Positions 8,914 through 18,472 are shown, counted from the stretch's first letter. The stretch: DNA of 64,000 nucleotides from Streptomyces glaucescens (GCF_000761215.1 NZ_CP009438.1:1879501-1943500), one strand, 5' to 3'. A program made the numbers and translations. The notes: generated by a model not told the origin, from the letters alone.

Positions 8914-10601
8914 TCGGCCTCATTTCCGCCACCGCGGCGGGGGCGGCGGCGCGCGACCGGCTGGCCGCGGCATGGCCGGACCGCACCCGCGTCTACGACG
9001 GACCCGTGACGGACGCCGTACGGCGGGCGTTCGCCGAGTGCGGGCAGCTGGTGTGCTTCCTCGCGACGGGCGCGGTCGTCCGGCTGGTCGCGCCGCTGCT
9101 GGGCGACAAGGCGACCGACCCGGGTGTGGTCTGTGTCGACGAGGGCGGGCGGTACGCCGTGTCGCTGGTCGGCGGGCACGGCGGCGGCGCCAACGACCTG
9201 GCCCGCGAGGTGGGCGCGGTGCTCGGCGCCGAGCCGGTGGTGACGACGGCGACCGACGCCGTCGGCATCGCGGGTCTCGACACCCTCGGGCTGCCCGTGG
9301 AGGGCGCGGTCGCCGCCGTGTCGCGGGCCCTGCTGGACGGGGAGCCGGTGGCGCTGCGGGCGGAGGTCGCGTGGCCGCTGCCGCCGCTGCCGGTCGCCGC
9401 GGACGGGCCGTACACGATCCGGGTCACGGACCGTCTGGTGGAGCCCGCCGAGCGGGAGGCCGTGCTGCGTCCGCCGACGCTGGTGGTCGGGGTCGGTGCG
9501 TCCAAGGGCGCCCCCGCGGCCGAAGTGCTCGACGTGATCGACGGTGCGCTGCGGGACGCGGGGCTGTCCGTGCGCAGCGTCGCCGAACTGGCGACCGTGG
9601 ACGCCAAGGCCGAGGAGGGCGGCATCGTCGAGGCCGCCGCCCGGCTCGGCGTGCCGCTGGTGACGTACGCCGCCGGGGAGCTGGCCCGCGTCGAGGTCCC
9701 CAATCCGTCCGACGCGCCGCTCGCCGCGGTGGGCACGCCGTCGGTCGCGGAGGCGGCGGCGCTGGTGCGCGGCGGCGAACTCCTGGTGCCCAAGCGGAAG
9801 TCGGCGGCCAGCCCGGCGATGGCGACCTGCGCGGTGGCACGGCGGCCCGGGCGCGGGCGGCTCGCGGTGGTGGGCCTCGGGCCGGGCGCCCGGGACCTGA
9901 TGACGCCGCGTGCCAGGGCCGAGCTGGAGCGGGCGTCGGTGCTGGTCGGACTGGACCAGTACGTCGACCAGATCCGCGACCTGCTGCGTCCCGGCACCCG
10001 GATCCTGGAGTCCGGGCTGGGCGCCGAGGAGGAGCGGGCCCGCACGGCGGTCGCCGAGGCCCGCAAGGGGCAGGCGGTCGCGCTGATCGGCAGCGGGGAC
10101 GCGGGCGTGTACGCCATGGCCTCCCCGGCGCTCGCCGAGGCGTCCGACGACATCGACGTGGTCGGGGTGCCCGGCGTGACGGCGGCGCTGGCCGCCGGGG
10201 CGATCCTCGGGGCGCCGCTCGGCCACGACCACGTCTCGATCAGCCTGTCCGACCTGCACACGCCCTGGGAGGTCATCGAACGGCGGGTGCGCGCCGCCGC
10301 CGAGGCCGACCTCGTCGTCACCTTCTACAACCCGCGCAGCCGGGGCCGCGACTGGCAGCTCCCCAAGGCGCTCGCCGTCCTCGCCGGGCACCGCGAGCCG
10401 GCCACGCCGGTCGGTGTCGTCCGCAACGCGTCCCGGCCGGACGAGTCGAGCCGTCTGACCACGCTCGGCGCGCTCGACCCGGCGACGGTCGACATGATGA
10501 CGGTGGTCACGGTGGGCAACACCGCGACCCGGGAGATCGCCGGCCGCATGGTGACACCGCGCGGCTACCGCTGGCAGGCATCGCAGGAGGACGCCCAGTG
10601 A
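8910..10601 (+). CDS. cobJ: CbiG-CobJ fusion: cobalt-precorrin-5A hydrolase-like domain with precorrin-3B C17-methyltransferase
   Basis: A 563-residue two-domain protein. Residues 1-~310 are CbiG-like (FLATGAVVRLVAPLL, DEGGRYAVSLVGGHGGGANDL, then the C-terminal VGVGASKGAPAAEV). Residues ~318-563 are the CobJ/CbiH methyltransferase that contracts the ring (VVGLGPGARDLMTPRA, ALIGSGDAGVYAMASP, VPGVTAALAAGAILGAPLGHD). CbiG belongs to the anaerobic route, while the CobN chelatase belongs to the late-insertion route; such mixing is common in actinomycetes. The GTG start overlaps the cobL stop and has GAAGGAG 7 nt upstream. Confidence 0.93.
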   Translation: MIGLISATAAGAAARDRLAAAWPDRTRVYDGPVTDAVRRAFAECGQLVCFLATGAVVRLVAPLLGDKATDPGVVCVDEGGRYAVSLVGGHGGGANDLAREVGAVLGAEPVVTTATDAVGIAGLDTLGLPVEGAVAAVSRALLDGEPVALRAEVAWPLPPLPVAADGPYTIRVTDRLVEPAEREAVLRPPTLVVGVGASKGAPAAEVLDVIDGALRDAGLSVRSVAELATVDAKAEEGGIVEAAARLGVPLVTYAAGELARVEVPNPSDAPLAAVGTPSVAEAAALVRGGELLVPKRKSAASPAMATCAVARRPGRGRLAVVGLGPGARDLMTPRARAELERASVLVGLDQYVDQIRDLLRPGTRILESGLGAEEERARTAVAEARKGQAVALIGSGDAGVYAMASPALAEASDDIDVVGVPGVTAALAAGAILGAPLGHDHVSISLSDLHTPWEVIERRVRAAAEADLVVTFYNPRSRGRDWQLPKALAVLAGHREPATPVGVVRNASRPDESSRLTTLGALDPATVDMMTVVTVGNTATREIAGRMVTPRGYRWQASQEDAQ

Positions 10602-11188
10602 ACCGTGTGGTCCACCCCATCGAGCAGGAGTCCTTCCGGCGGCTGCGCGCCCGCCTGGACACCTCGCACTTCCCGCCGCTGACCCGGGCGGTGGTGGAGC
10701 GGGTCATCCACTCCGCCGCCGACCTCGACTACGCCACCGACCTCGTCACGGACGAGGCCGCGCTGGAGAAGGCGTACGCCGCGCTGCACGCCGGGGCGCC
10801 CGTCGTCGTGGACGTCGAGATGGTCGCCGCGGGCATCACCCGGCGCGAGACCGTGTGCCGGCTGAAGGACGCCGAGGCCGGACCCGGGCTGACCCGCTCC
10901 GCGCACGCCGTGCGGCTGGCGTACGAGCAGGTCGGGCCGGGCGCGCTGTGGGTGATCGGCTGCGCGCCGACCGCCCTGGAGGAACTGCTCACCCTGGACG
11001 CCGATCCGGCGCTCGTCATCGGTCTGCCCGTCGGCTTCGTCGGCGCGGCCGAGTCCAAGGCCGCGTTGCGCGAGAGCGGGCTGCCCGCGGTCAGCAACGT
11101 GTCCGAGAAGGGCGGCTCCGCGGTCGCCGCCGCCGCGCTGAACGCCCTGCTGTACCACCCCACTTCGTACTCCGAGGAGACATCGTGA
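10598..11188 (+). CDS. cobH: Precorrin-8X methylmutase
   Basis: A 196-residue CobH/CbiC protein that moves the methyl group from C11 to C12 to give hydrogenobyrinate. The sequence PIEQESFRRLRARLDTS near the start, VIHSAADLDYA, VDVEMVAAGI and the late VGFVGAAESKAALRES are family hallmarks; the His in VIHSAAD fits the catalytic histidine. The GTG at 10598 overlaps the cobJ stop by 4 bp with CAGGAGG 7 nt upstream. Confidence 0.94.
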   Translation: MNRVVHPIEQESFRRLRARLDTSHFPPLTRAVVERVIHSAADLDYATDLVTDEAALEKAYAALHAGAPVVVDVEMVAAGITRRETVCRLKDAEAGPGLTRSAHAVRLAYEQVGPGALWVIGCAPTALEELLTLDADPALVIGLPVGFVGAAESKAALRESGLPAVSNVSEKGGSAVAAAALNALLYHPTSYSEETS

Positions 11189-12126
11189 CCACCCCGCCGC
11201 CCGCCCTGCTCATCGCCGGACACGGCACCCGGGACGACGCCGGAGCCGAGGCGTTCCGCGACTTCGTCCGGGAGCTGGGGCGCCGCCACCCGGAGCTGCC
11301 CGTCGCGGGCGGCTTCATCGAGCTGTCCCCGCCGCCGCTCGGCGAGGCCGTGGCCGAGCTGGTGGAGCGGGGCGTGCGCCGGTTCGCGGCCGTGCCGCTG
11401 ATGCTGGTGTCCGCCGGGCACGCCAAGGGCGACATCCCTGCGGCGCTGGCCCGCGAGAAGGAGCGGCACCCCGGGATCTCGTACACCTACGGCCGCCCGC
11501 TGGGCCCGCACCCCGCCCTGCTGTCGGTGCTGGAGCGGCGGCTGGACGAGGCGCTGGGCGGTACGGCCCGCACCCCCTGGGACCGCGCGGACGTCACCGT
11601 GCTGCTGGTCGGGCGCGGATCGACGGACCCCGACGCCAACGCCGAGGTGCACAAGGCGGCGCGGCTGCTGTGGGAGGGGCGCGGGTACGCCGGGGTGGAG
11701 ACCGCCTTCGTGTCGCTGGCCGCGCCCGACGTGCCCAGCGGGCTGGACCGCTGCGCACGGCTGGGGGCGAAGCGGATCGTCGTGCTCCCCTACTTCCTGT
11801 TCACGGGCATCCTTCCCGACCGGGTGCGGCAGCAGACCGAGGACTGGGCGGCCGCCCACCCCGGGACCGAGGTGCGCTCGGCGGACGTCATCGGGCCGGA
11901 GCCGGAGCTGCTCGACCTGGTGATGGAGCGCTACCGCGAGGCCCTGGGCGGCGACCTGCGGATGAACTGCGACTCGTGCGTGTACCGGATCGCGCTGCCC
12001 GGCTTCGAGGACAAGGTGGGCATGCCGCAGCAGCCGCACTACCACCCGGACGACGACGGCCACCACCACGGCCACCACCACGGCCACGGCCACCACGGAG
12101 GACACTCCCACTCCCATGCGCACTGA
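11185..12126 (+). CDS. cbiX: CbiX-type sirohydrochlorin chelatase with Fe-S motif and His-rich tail
   Basis: A 313-residue two-domain chelatase of the CbiX/CbiK family: domain one begins LLIAGHGTRDDAGAEAF (His13) and domain two begins near residue 135 (VTVLLLVGRGSTDPDAN). The C-terminus carries MNCDSC at residues 260-265, the MXCXXC motif reported for a 4Fe-4S centre in Bacillus megaterium CbiX, and then a tail with 13 His in the last 21 residues. CbiX inserts cobalt (or iron/nickel in relatives) into sirohydrochlorin. The GTG start overlaps cobH; its last 11 bp overlap cobC. Because CobN is also present, the metal and substrate of this CbiX are open. Confidence 0.9.
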   Translation: MTTPPPALLIAGHGTRDDAGAEAFRDFVRELGRRHPELPVAGGFIELSPPPLGEAVAELVERGVRRFAAVPLMLVSAGHAKGDIPAALAREKERHPGISYTYGRPLGPHPALLSVLERRLDEALGGTARTPWDRADVTVLLVGRGSTDPDANAEVHKAARLLWEGRGYAGVETAFVSLAAPDVPSGLDRCARLGAKRIVVLPYFLFTGILPDRVRQQTEDWAAAHPGTEVRSADVIGPEPELLDLVMERYREALGGDLRMNCDSCVYRIALPGFEDKVGMPQQPHYHPDDDGHHHGHHHGHGHHGGHSHSHAH

Positions 12127-13171
12127 CGGACCCGACCTGCGTCACCACGGTGACGCGGAGGTACGCGACGACGGCTCGGCGCTCACCGACCTCGCGGTGA
12201 ACGTACGGTCCGGCACGCCCCCGGCATGGCTGCGGGAGGTGATCGCCGGCTCGCTCGACGGGCTGGCCGCCTACCCCGACGGGCGGGAGGCGCGCGCCGC
12301 CGTCGCCACGCGGCACCGGCTGCCGGTGGAGCGGGTGCTGCTGACGGCGGGGGCGGCGGAGGCGTTCGTACTGCTGGCGCGGGCGCTGAAGGTGCGGCGG
12401 CCCGTCGTCGTGCACCCGCAGTTCACCGAGCCGGAGGCGGCGCTGCGGGACGCCGGGCACTCCGTCGGCCGGGTGGTGCTGCGGGAGGAGGACGGCTTCC
12501 GGCTCGATCCGGCGGCCGTCCCCGAGGACGCCGACCTGGTGGTCGTCGGCAATCCCACCAATCCCACGTCCGTGCTGCACCCCGCCGGCGCGGTCGCCGG
12601 GCTCGCCCGGCCCGGTCGGACGCTGGTCGTGGACGAGGCGTTCATGGACGCGGTGCCCGGCGAGCGGGAGGCGCTGGCCGGCCGCACGGACGTGCCCGGC
12701 CTCGTCGTCCTGCGCAGCCTGACGAAGACCTGGGGCCTGGCCGGGCTGCGGATCGGCTACGTCCTCGCGGCGCCGGAGACCGTGGCCGAACTGGAGCGGA
12801 CGCAGCCGCTGTGGCCGGTGTCCACGCCCGCGCTGGCCGCGGCGCGGGCGTGCGTGTCGCCGCGGGCGCTGGCGGAGGCGGCGCACGCGGCGCACCGGAT
12901 CACGGCCGACCGAGCCCATCTCGTGGCGGGACTCGGGGAGTTCGCCGGGGCGGGGCTGCGGGTGGTGTCCCCCGCGCACGGGCCCTTCGTCCTGGTCCGC
13001 GTGCCCGGCGCCGCCGCCGTGCGGCACCGGCTGCGCGCGCTGGGCTTCGCGGTGCGGCGCGGCGACACGTTCCCCGGGCTGGGCGAGGAGTGGCTGCGGA
13101 TCGCGGTGCGGGACCGGGGGACGACGGACCGGCTGCTGGACGCGTTGGGGCGGGTGCTGGCCGAGGGCTGA
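12116..13171 (+). CDS. cobC: L-threonine-O-3-phosphate decarboxylase-like aminotransferase
   Basis: A 351-residue PLP enzyme of the class I/II aminotransferase fold, CobC/CobD subgroup, which supplies the (R)-1-aminopropan-2-ol phosphate linker of the nucleotide loop. Seen are the small-domain start LAVNVRSGTPPAWL, VVVGNPTNPTSVL, LVVDEAFMDAVPGE and the PLP-lysine region LRSLTKTWGLAGLRIGYVL. The ATG at 12116 overlaps cbiX by 11 bp, in the codons of its histidine tail. It is the last gene of the cob run. A histidinol-phosphate aminotransferase is the main alternative, but the position argues for CobC. Confidence 0.88.
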   Translation: MRTDGPDLRHHGDAEVRDDGSALTDLAVNVRSGTPPAWLREVIAGSLDGLAAYPDGREARAAVATRHRLPVERVLLTAGAAEAFVLLARALKVRRPVVVHPQFTEPEAALRDAGHSVGRVVLREEDGFRLDPAAVPEDADLVVVGNPTNPTSVLHPAGAVAGLARPGRTLVVDEAFMDAVPGEREALAGRTDVPGLVVLRSLTKTWGLAGLRIGYVLAAPETVAELERTQPLWPVSTPALAAARACVSPRALAEAAHAAHRITADRAHLVAGLGEFAGAGLRVVSPAHGPFVLVRVPGAAAVRHRLRALGFAVRRGDTFPGLGEEWLRIAVRDRGTTDRLLDALGRVLAEG

Positions 13172-13209
13172 GGCCGGGCGCCGGTCCCGCGCCGTGCTGC
13201 GCCGTTCCC

Positions 13210-13446
13210 TCAGCGCCGGCGGCGGGCCTTGGCCGCCGCCACCGCTCCCGCCGCCAGCAGCGCGACCGCTCCCGCCGCCAGGTACGGCGTCGCCGCGTCG
13301 CCGCCGGTGGCGGCCGCATCGGGCCCGGTGGGGCCGCCCCGGGGTTCGATGCCGGGGGCGGGGCTCGCGGTGGCGGCCCGGGGAGTCTCGCAGGTGGCCT
13401 CGGCCAGGGTGACGGTGCCGTCGACCCCGGCCGAATCCCGGGTCGC
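13210..13446 (-). pseudogene. C-terminal remnant of a sortase/wall-anchored secreted protein
   Basis: On the minus strand the 79 codons before the stop at 13212-13210 read a Pro/Ala-rich stretch, then DAAATGGDAATPY, a hydrophobic run LAAGAVALLAAGAVAAA and a basic end KARRRR. That order (degenerate LAxTG-like motif, helix, arginines) is a cell-wall sorting signal. There is no start codon or signal peptide: the frame runs directly back into the stop codon of the amidohydrolase gene. VTLAEATCETP just before the linker looks like a domain end. It appears to be the tail left after a deletion that joined it to the amidohydrolase gene. Confidence 0.6.
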
Positions 13447-14538
13447 TCAGCCGACGATCCGTCCGTTCAGCACCACCCGCCGGGGCGCCGTGAGCACCCG
13501 GACGTCCGCGCGCGGGTCCTCCTCGTAGACCACCAGGTCGGCGGGGGCGCCCTCGTCGAGGCCGGGGCGGCCGAGCCAGGCGCGGGCCGCCCAGGTGGCC
13601 GCGGAGATCGCCTCGACGGCCGGGATGCCGGCGGTGACCAGTTCGGCGACCTCGGCGCCCGCGAGGCCGTGGGCGAGGGAGCCGCCGGCGTCGGTGCCGA
13701 CGAAGACCGGGATGCCGGCGTCATGGGCGGAGCGGACGGTGTCGTAGCGGCGGGCGTGCAGGCGGCGCATGTGGTCGGCCCAGCGCGGGAACTTGGTCTC
13801 GCCGCCCTCGGCCAGCCTGGGGAAGGTGGCGATGTTGACGAGGGTGGGGACGATGGCGACGCCCCGCTCGGCGAAGAGCGGGATCAGGTCCTCGGTGAGG
13901 CCCGTCGCGTGCTCGATGCAGTCGATGCCCGCCTCGACCAGGTCACGCAGCGAGTCCTCCGCGAAGCAGTGCGCCGTCACCCGGGCGCCCAGGCGGTGGG
14001 CCTCCGCGATCGCCGCCTCGGCCGCCTCGCGCGGCCAGCAGGCCGACAGGTCGCCGAGATCGCGGTCGATCCAGTCGCCGACCAGCTTGACCCAGCCGTC
14101 GCCGCGCCGGGCCTCCTGGGCGACGTACGCGACGAGGTCGTCCGGTTCGATCTCCCAGGCGTAGTTGCGGATGTAGCGGCGGGTGCGGGCGATGTGCCGG
14201 CCGGCCCGGATGATCTTCGGAAGGTCGTCGCGGTCGTCGATCCAGCGGGTGTCGGCGGCCGAGCCCGCGTCGCGGATCAGCAGGGTGCCCGCGTCCCGGT
14301 CGGTCAGCGCCTGCTTCTCGGCGACGTCCGCCGGGACCGCGCCGTGCGCGTCGAGGCCCACATGGCAGTGGGCGTCGACCAGGCCGGGCAGCGCCCAGCC
14401 GGTCACCGTACGCACCTCGCGCGCGCCGGCGGGACGGTCGTAGGTGATCCGCCCGCCGACGACCCAGAGTTCGTCGCGGACGTCGTCGGGTGTCACGAGC
14501 ACCCGGCCCTTCACGTGCAGCACCGATCCATCGCTCAT
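13447..14538 (-). CDS. Amidohydrolase (imidazolonepropionase-like)
   Basis: A 363-residue metal-dependent amidohydrolase of the TIM-barrel superfamily. The first metal site is GLVDAHCHVG (His57, His59); further ligands fit AHCFAED and IEHATGL, and the late VGTDAGGSLAHG contains the catalytic Asp. No signal peptide, so cytosolic. Substrate unknown; cyclic amides or prolidase-like peptides are typical for this branch. The ATG at 14538 is preferred over an in-frame codon 30 bp earlier because similarity begins there. An inverted repeat GCACCC/GGGTGC (14544-14559) lies directly upstream of it. Confidence 0.85.
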   Translation of the reverse strand: MSDGSVLHVKGRVLVTPDDVRDELWVVGGRITYDRPAGAREVRTVTGWALPGLVDAHCHVGLDAHGAVPADVAEKQALTDRDAGTLLIRDAGSAADTRWIDDRDDLPKIIRAGRHIARTRRYIRNYAWEIEPDDLVAYVAQEARRGDGWVKLVGDWIDRDLGDLSACWPREAAEAAIAEAHRLGARVTAHCFAEDSLRDLVEAGIDCIEHATGLTEDLIPLFAERGVAIVPTLVNIATFPRLAEGGETKFPRWADHMRRLHARRYDTVRSAHDAGIPVFVGTDAGGSLAHGLAGAEVAELVTAGIPAVEAISAATWAARAWLGRPGLDEGAPADLVVYEEDPRADVRVLTAPRRVVLNGRIVG

Positions 14539-14646
14539 GCACCGCACCCTAGGGGGTGCCTCGCGCACCGTGCCGGGCGCGGGCCGGCCGCCCGCCGCCC
14601 GGGGCCGCCCAAGGCCGCCCGGGGCCCGCCGGGGGCCACCGGCGGC

Positions 14647-15861
14647 TCAGCGGGTGTAGGCGCCTTCGACGGTCTCGAACTCCGGGGAGCGGGCGCCGGG
14701 CACGAACGGCGTCGGACCGGTCGGCCCGGCGGCACCGTACGGCGGCTCGGGCGCGACGGCGGGCTCCTTGCCGGCGCCCTCGGAGCCGATCTGCGCGAAC
14801 GCCGTCCGCAGCGCCACCTTGAGCCGCCGCGAGACCGGCCGCTCCACCAGGCGGTGCACCAGGTGCGCCAGCAGCAGCATGCCCGCGACGGTCCCGCCGA
14901 GCAGGGCCCAGTGGTTCACCGAGTGCTGGAAGCGGTGGAAGACCTCCCAGCCGATGGACTCGTGCAGCAGGTACAGCGGGTACGTCAGCGCGCCCGCCGC
15001 CGGCAGCCACCGCCAGTCGATCCGCCGCAGCCGGCCGAGCGCGACGCCCGCCATCACCACGAAGAAGACCGTGATCAGCACCGTCACGCCCCAGGCGGGG
15101 ATGCGGTGCCCGACCCGCTCCAGGGTCCGCGACCAGGTCTCCATCACGGTGTACTGCCCCATGGCGTAGGAGAAGGCGACGATGCCCCACAGCAGCAGGT
15201 TCGGACCGAAGCGGTACATCAGGTAGAACGCCAGCCCGGCGATGAAGAACCAGCAGTGCGGCACGACCGTCAGATGGGCGAGGGGCCGGACGTCGTAGCC
15301 GTCCGCCAGGAGCGCGACGGTCGCCCACACCAGGCAGAACGCCACCACCCGCCGGTAGGTGAGCCCGCGCCACACCACCAGGGCGAACAGCAGGTAGAAG
15401 CGCAACTCGGCCCAGAGCGTCCAGTACACCCCGTCGACGTGGTCGACGCCCATCGGCCATTGCAGCATGGTCAGATTGACCAGCACGTCGCGCCAGGCGA
15501 GCGGGTCGACGCCGCCGGCCACCCCGGCGACCACGACGGTCGTGGCGAGGACGGCGACCCAGTACGCCGGGTAGAGCCGGATCACCCGCGAGGTGAAGAA
15601 GTCGGGGAGGCCGCGCCCCCAGCAGCTCATGCAGATGACGAAGCCGCTGATCATGAAGAACAGCTCCACGCCCAGCCACCCGTAGGCGGACGGGCGGAAC
15701 ACCACCGGGAAGAGCCGCGCCTGCGCTCCCTCCCAGCCCTCCCCGAACGCCACGTAGTGGTACGAGACCACCATCAGCGCGGCAACCAGCCGCAGTCCGT
15801 CCAGAACGACGATCCGGTCACCGCCCGCCCTGCGGCGTGCGGCCCTCCTGCTTGTTCGCAC
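14647..15861 (-). CDS. Membrane acyltransferase (acyltransferase 3 family)
   Basis: A 404-residue integral membrane protein with about ten hydrophobic segments. The N-terminal IVVLDGLRLVAALMVVSYHY contains the family Arg and His, and FFMISGFVICMS is the second conserved helix; SRVIRLYPAYW completes the signature. Such enzymes transfer acetyl or other acyl groups to extracytoplasmic glycans, lipids or antibiotics. GTG start at 15861 after a basic leader. The gene stands alone between the amidohydrolase and the amino-acid transporter, so its acceptor cannot be deduced. Confidence 0.88.
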   Translation of the reverse strand: MRTSRRAARRRAGGDRIVVLDGLRLVAALMVVSYHYVAFGEGWEGAQARLFPVVFRPSAYGWLGVELFFMISGFVICMSCWGRGLPDFFTSRVIRLYPAYWVAVLATTVVVAGVAGGVDPLAWRDVLVNLTMLQWPMGVDHVDGVYWTLWAELRFYLLFALVVWRGLTYRRVVAFCLVWATVALLADGYDVRPLAHLTVVPHCWFFIAGLAFYLMYRFGPNLLLWGIVAFSYAMGQYTVMETWSRTLERVGHRIPAWGVTVLITVFFVVMAGVALGRLRRIDWRWLPAAGALTYPLYLLHESIGWEVFHRFQHSVNHWALLGGTVAGMLLLAHLVHRLVERPVSRRLKVALRTAFAQIGSEGAGKEPAVAPEPPYGAAGPTGPTPFVPGARSPEFETVEGAYTR

Positions 15862-15999
15862 TCAGCTCTCCTGACAGCCCTCTGGGCCTCTGCCTGCGGA
15901 GACGTCCGAGGCGAGCAACCAGCCGGGAAAGGCTACTACCTTCCGAACCGGCCACATCCGGCCACCTCGACGCTCGCCCGGAGGGGCGGCGGAGCGCTG

Positions 16000-16791
16000 T
16001 CAGCCGGACGTGCCCACCTGGCCCGAGGTCTCCTCCTCGACGTCCGCCATGGCGGGGTCGAGGAGGCGGGAGAGGAAGTGGCGGGTGCGTTCGTGCGCGG
16101 GGCGGGTGATGACCTGCTCGGGGCGGCCGTCCTCGACGATCACCCCGCCGTCCATGAAGACGACCCGGTCGGCGACCTCGCGGGCGAAGGTCATCTCATG
16201 GGTGACGACCATCATCGTCATGCCCTCCTGCGCGAGCATCCGCATCACCGCGAGGACGTCGCCGACCAGCTCCGGGTCGAGCGCGGAGGTCGGCTCGTCG
16301 AACAGCATCACCTCGGGGCCCATGGCGAGGGCGCGGGCGATGGCGACGCGTTGCTGCTGGCCGCCGGAGAGGGAGGACGGGTAGGCGTCCGCCTTCTCCG
16401 CGAGTCCGACGCGGGCCAGGTTCTCGGCGGCGACGCGGGCCGCCTCGGCCTTGTCCCGCCTCAGGACCCGGCGCTGCGGCAGCGTCAGGTTCTCGGTCAC
16501 GGTGAGGTGCGGGAAGAGGTTGAACTGCTGGAAGACCATGCCGATCCGGCGGCGTACGGCGTCGATGTCGACGTCGGGGTCGGTGACCTCGGTGCCGCCG
16601 ACGTACACCTGGCCCTTGGTGGGTTCCTCCAGCAGGTTCACGCACCGCAGCAGCGTGGACTTGCCGGAGCCGGAGGGGCCGATGACGCAGACGACCTCGC
16701 CCTGGCCGATCTCCAGGTCGATGCCGCGCAGCACCTGGTTGTCGCCGAAGGACTTGTGCAGGTCGCGGATCTCGATCTCGGGACGGCTCAT
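16000..16791 (-). CDS. Polar amino-acid ABC transporter, ATP-binding protein
   Basis: A 263-residue ABC ATPase of the PAAT family (GlnQ/GluA type): Walker [14 protein letters not shown], signature [15 protein letters not shown], Walker [16 protein letters not shown] and the H-loop VTHEM. Starts with ATG at 16791, overlapping the permease stop by 4 bp; an in-frame extension upstream lacks similarity. With the permease and binding protein it forms a three-gene operon for uptake of glutamate or another polar amino acid. Confidence 0.94.
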   Translation of the reverse strand: MSRPEIEIRDLHKSFGDNQVLRGIDLEIGQGEVVCVIGPSGSGKSTLLRCVNLLEEPTKGQVYVGGTEVTDPDVDIDAVRRRIGMVFQQFNLFPHLTVTENLTLPQRRVLRRDKAEAARVAAENLARVGLAEKADAYPSSLSGGQQQRVAIARALAMGPEVMLFDEPTSALDPELVGDVLAVMRMLAQEGMTMMVVTHEMTFAREVADRVVFMDGGVIVEDGRPEQVITRPAHERTRHFLSRLLDPAMADVEEETSGQVGTSG

Positions 16792-17630
16792 TTGACGGCC
16801 TCCTGGGCCTTCGCCTCCATGCGGCGTACGACGAAGCCGAGCGGGATCGTGACCAGCAGGTAGCACAGGCCGGCGACGAGGATCGGCGTGGAGTTGGCGG
16901 TCTGGCTGGCCAGGTCGCGGCCGAACTTGGACAGTTCCCGTTCCTCCAGGGTGACACCGAGGAAGAGCACCAGCGAGGAGTCCTTGAAGAGAAGGACGAG
17001 TTCGTTGGTGAGCGGCGGGAGGATGACCCGGAACGACTGCGGCAGGATGATCGAGATCATGGCGCGGGCGTGGGAGAAGCCCAGCGAGCGGGCGGCTTCC
17101 ATCTGGCCCTTGGGGATGGCCTGGATGCCCGCGCGGAACGTCTCCGCCATGTAGGCGGCGGCGACCAGGCCGAGCGCGAGGGCGACCTTGCCGTAGGTGC
17201 CGCCGACGATCTCCGTGCCGGGGAAGGCGAGCGGGACGGCCACCCCGATGAAGATGAAGATCAGCAGGGCGGGCAGGCCGCGGAAGATCTCGATGTAGAC
17301 GCCCGCGAGCCAGCGGTACGGGCCGACGGACGACAGCCGCATCAGCGCGATGACCATGCCGAGCACCAGGCCGACGGCGAAGCCGGACACGGTGTAGAGC
17401 ACGGTGTTCTTCAGGGCCAGCGTGATGACGTCGGGGAACATCTGCTCCGCGATGTCGGCCTGCGCGAACTGGTTGGCCAGCCGGTCCCAGTCGGCCGCGA
17501 CCGCGAAGGCGATCACGGCCGCGACGAAGACGACGTACTGGGCGCCGCGCGACAGGCTGCGCCTCTGGCGCCGGGTGAGGCCCTTCTTCTTCGGCTGGAG
17601 CGCGGTGCCGGGGGTGTCCGGGCTCGTCAT
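16788..17630 (-). CDS. Polar amino-acid ABC transporter, permease
   Basis: A 280-residue permease of the HisM/GlnP type. After a basic cytoplasmic N-terminus come about five to six transmembrane helices; the ATPase-contact loop [18 protein letters not shown] followed by MEAARSLGF is the family EAA-like motif. A single permease gene implies a homodimer, unlike the GluC-GluD pair. ATG start at 17630 overlaps the binding-protein stop. Confidence 0.93.
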   Translation of the reverse strand: MTSPDTPGTALQPKKKGLTRRQRRSLSRGAQYVVFVAAVIAFAVAADWDRLANQFAQADIAEQMFPDVITLALKNTVLYTVSGFAVGLVLGMVIALMRLSSVGPYRWLAGVYIEIFRGLPALLIFIFIGVAVPLAFPGTEIVGGTYGKVALALGLVAAAYMAETFRAGIQAIPKGQMEAARSLGFSHARAMISIILPQSFRVILPPLTNELVLLFKDSSLVLFLGVTLEERELSKFGRDLASQTANSTPILVAGLCYLLVTIPLGFVVRRMEAKAQEAVK

Positions 17631-18472
17631 GAGGCGGACGGGGAGGCGGCGGACTCGTCGTACGGACCGATCCACTGCTCGTACAGCTTCTTGTACGTCC
17701 CGTCGGCCTTGGCGTCCGCGATGGCCTTGTTGATGGCCTCGCGCAGCTTGTCGTTGCCCTTCTTCACCGTGAAGCCGTACTGCTCGCCGGTGCTGATCTG
17801 CTCGGCGACCCGGAAGGCGTCCGCGTTCGCCTTGTCCTTGAGCCAGCCCTGGACCACCGGGTAGTCGATGACGACCGCCTCGACCTGGCCGGTGCGCAGG
17901 CCGTTGAGGACGGCGTCGGACGACTCGAAGGAGACCGGGTCGAGGCCCTTGCTCTTGGCGTAGTCCTCGCCGGTGGTCTGCGCCTGGGCGCCGACCTTCC
18001 TGCCGTCGAGGTCGGCGAAGGAGGAGATGCCGCTCTTCTTGTCGGCGAGGACCGCCTGGGTGGCGTCGAAGTACGGGTCCGAGAAGTCGACGTTCTTCTT
18101 GCGCTCCTCGGTGATGGTCATGCCGGCGGCGGCGAGGTCGCACTGGCCGGCGTTGAGGGAGCCACCCGTCTTGAAGTTCTCGAAGGGCTGGTCGAGGATC
18201 TGCTGCCGCACGCCCAGGTCGTCGGCGACCAGGTCGATCAGCGCGACGTCGAAGCCCTGCACCTTGCCGTCGATCTCCGACTGGAAGGGCGGGTACGGCA
18301 GGTGGGTGCAGGTGGTGAGCTGGCCGGCCTTGACCAGTTCGACTCCACCGGCGGCGGTCTTCTCGCCGCCGTCGCCGTCGTCGCTGGACGTGCAGCCGGC
18401 TACGGAGACCAGCCCGGCCGTCGCGGTGGCGGCGACCAGGATGCGGGCCCGGCGCCCGAGGACGGTGTTCAC
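17627..18472 (-). CDS. Polar amino-acid ABC transporter, substrate-binding lipoprotein
   Basis: A 281-residue periplasmic-binding-protein type II (SBP family 3) lipoprotein. The signal peptide ends in the lipobox VAGC (Cys27); the mature part contains [19 protein letters not shown] and [20 protein letters not shown], the SBP3 signatures. GTG start with a perfect AGGAGG 6 nt upstream. It is the first gene of the three-gene operon and follows a near-consensus promoter at 18504-18531. Confidence 0.93.
   Translation of the reverse strand: MNTVLGRRARILVAATATAGLVSVAGCTSSDDGDGGEKTAAGGVELVKAGQLTTCTHLPYPPFQSEIDGKVQGFDVALIDLVADDLGVRQQILDQPFENFKTGGSLNAGQCDLAAAGMTITEERKKNVDFSDPYFDATQAVLADKKSGISSFADLDGRKVGAQAQTTGEDYAKSKGLDPVSFESSDAVLNGLRTGQVEAVVIDYPVVQGWLKDKANADAFRVAEQISTGEQYGFTVKKGNDKLREAINKAIADAKADGTYKKLYEQWIGPYDESAASPSAS

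Noticed and set aside
12226..16863. A 1545-codon open + frame crossing several genes
   Set aside because: It runs antisense or out of frame to recognisable genes and gives Arg/Gly/Ala-rich nonsense; long shadow frames are normal at this G+C content. The same holds for the long frames antisense to cobL/cobJ, the sugar genes and the kdgD region.
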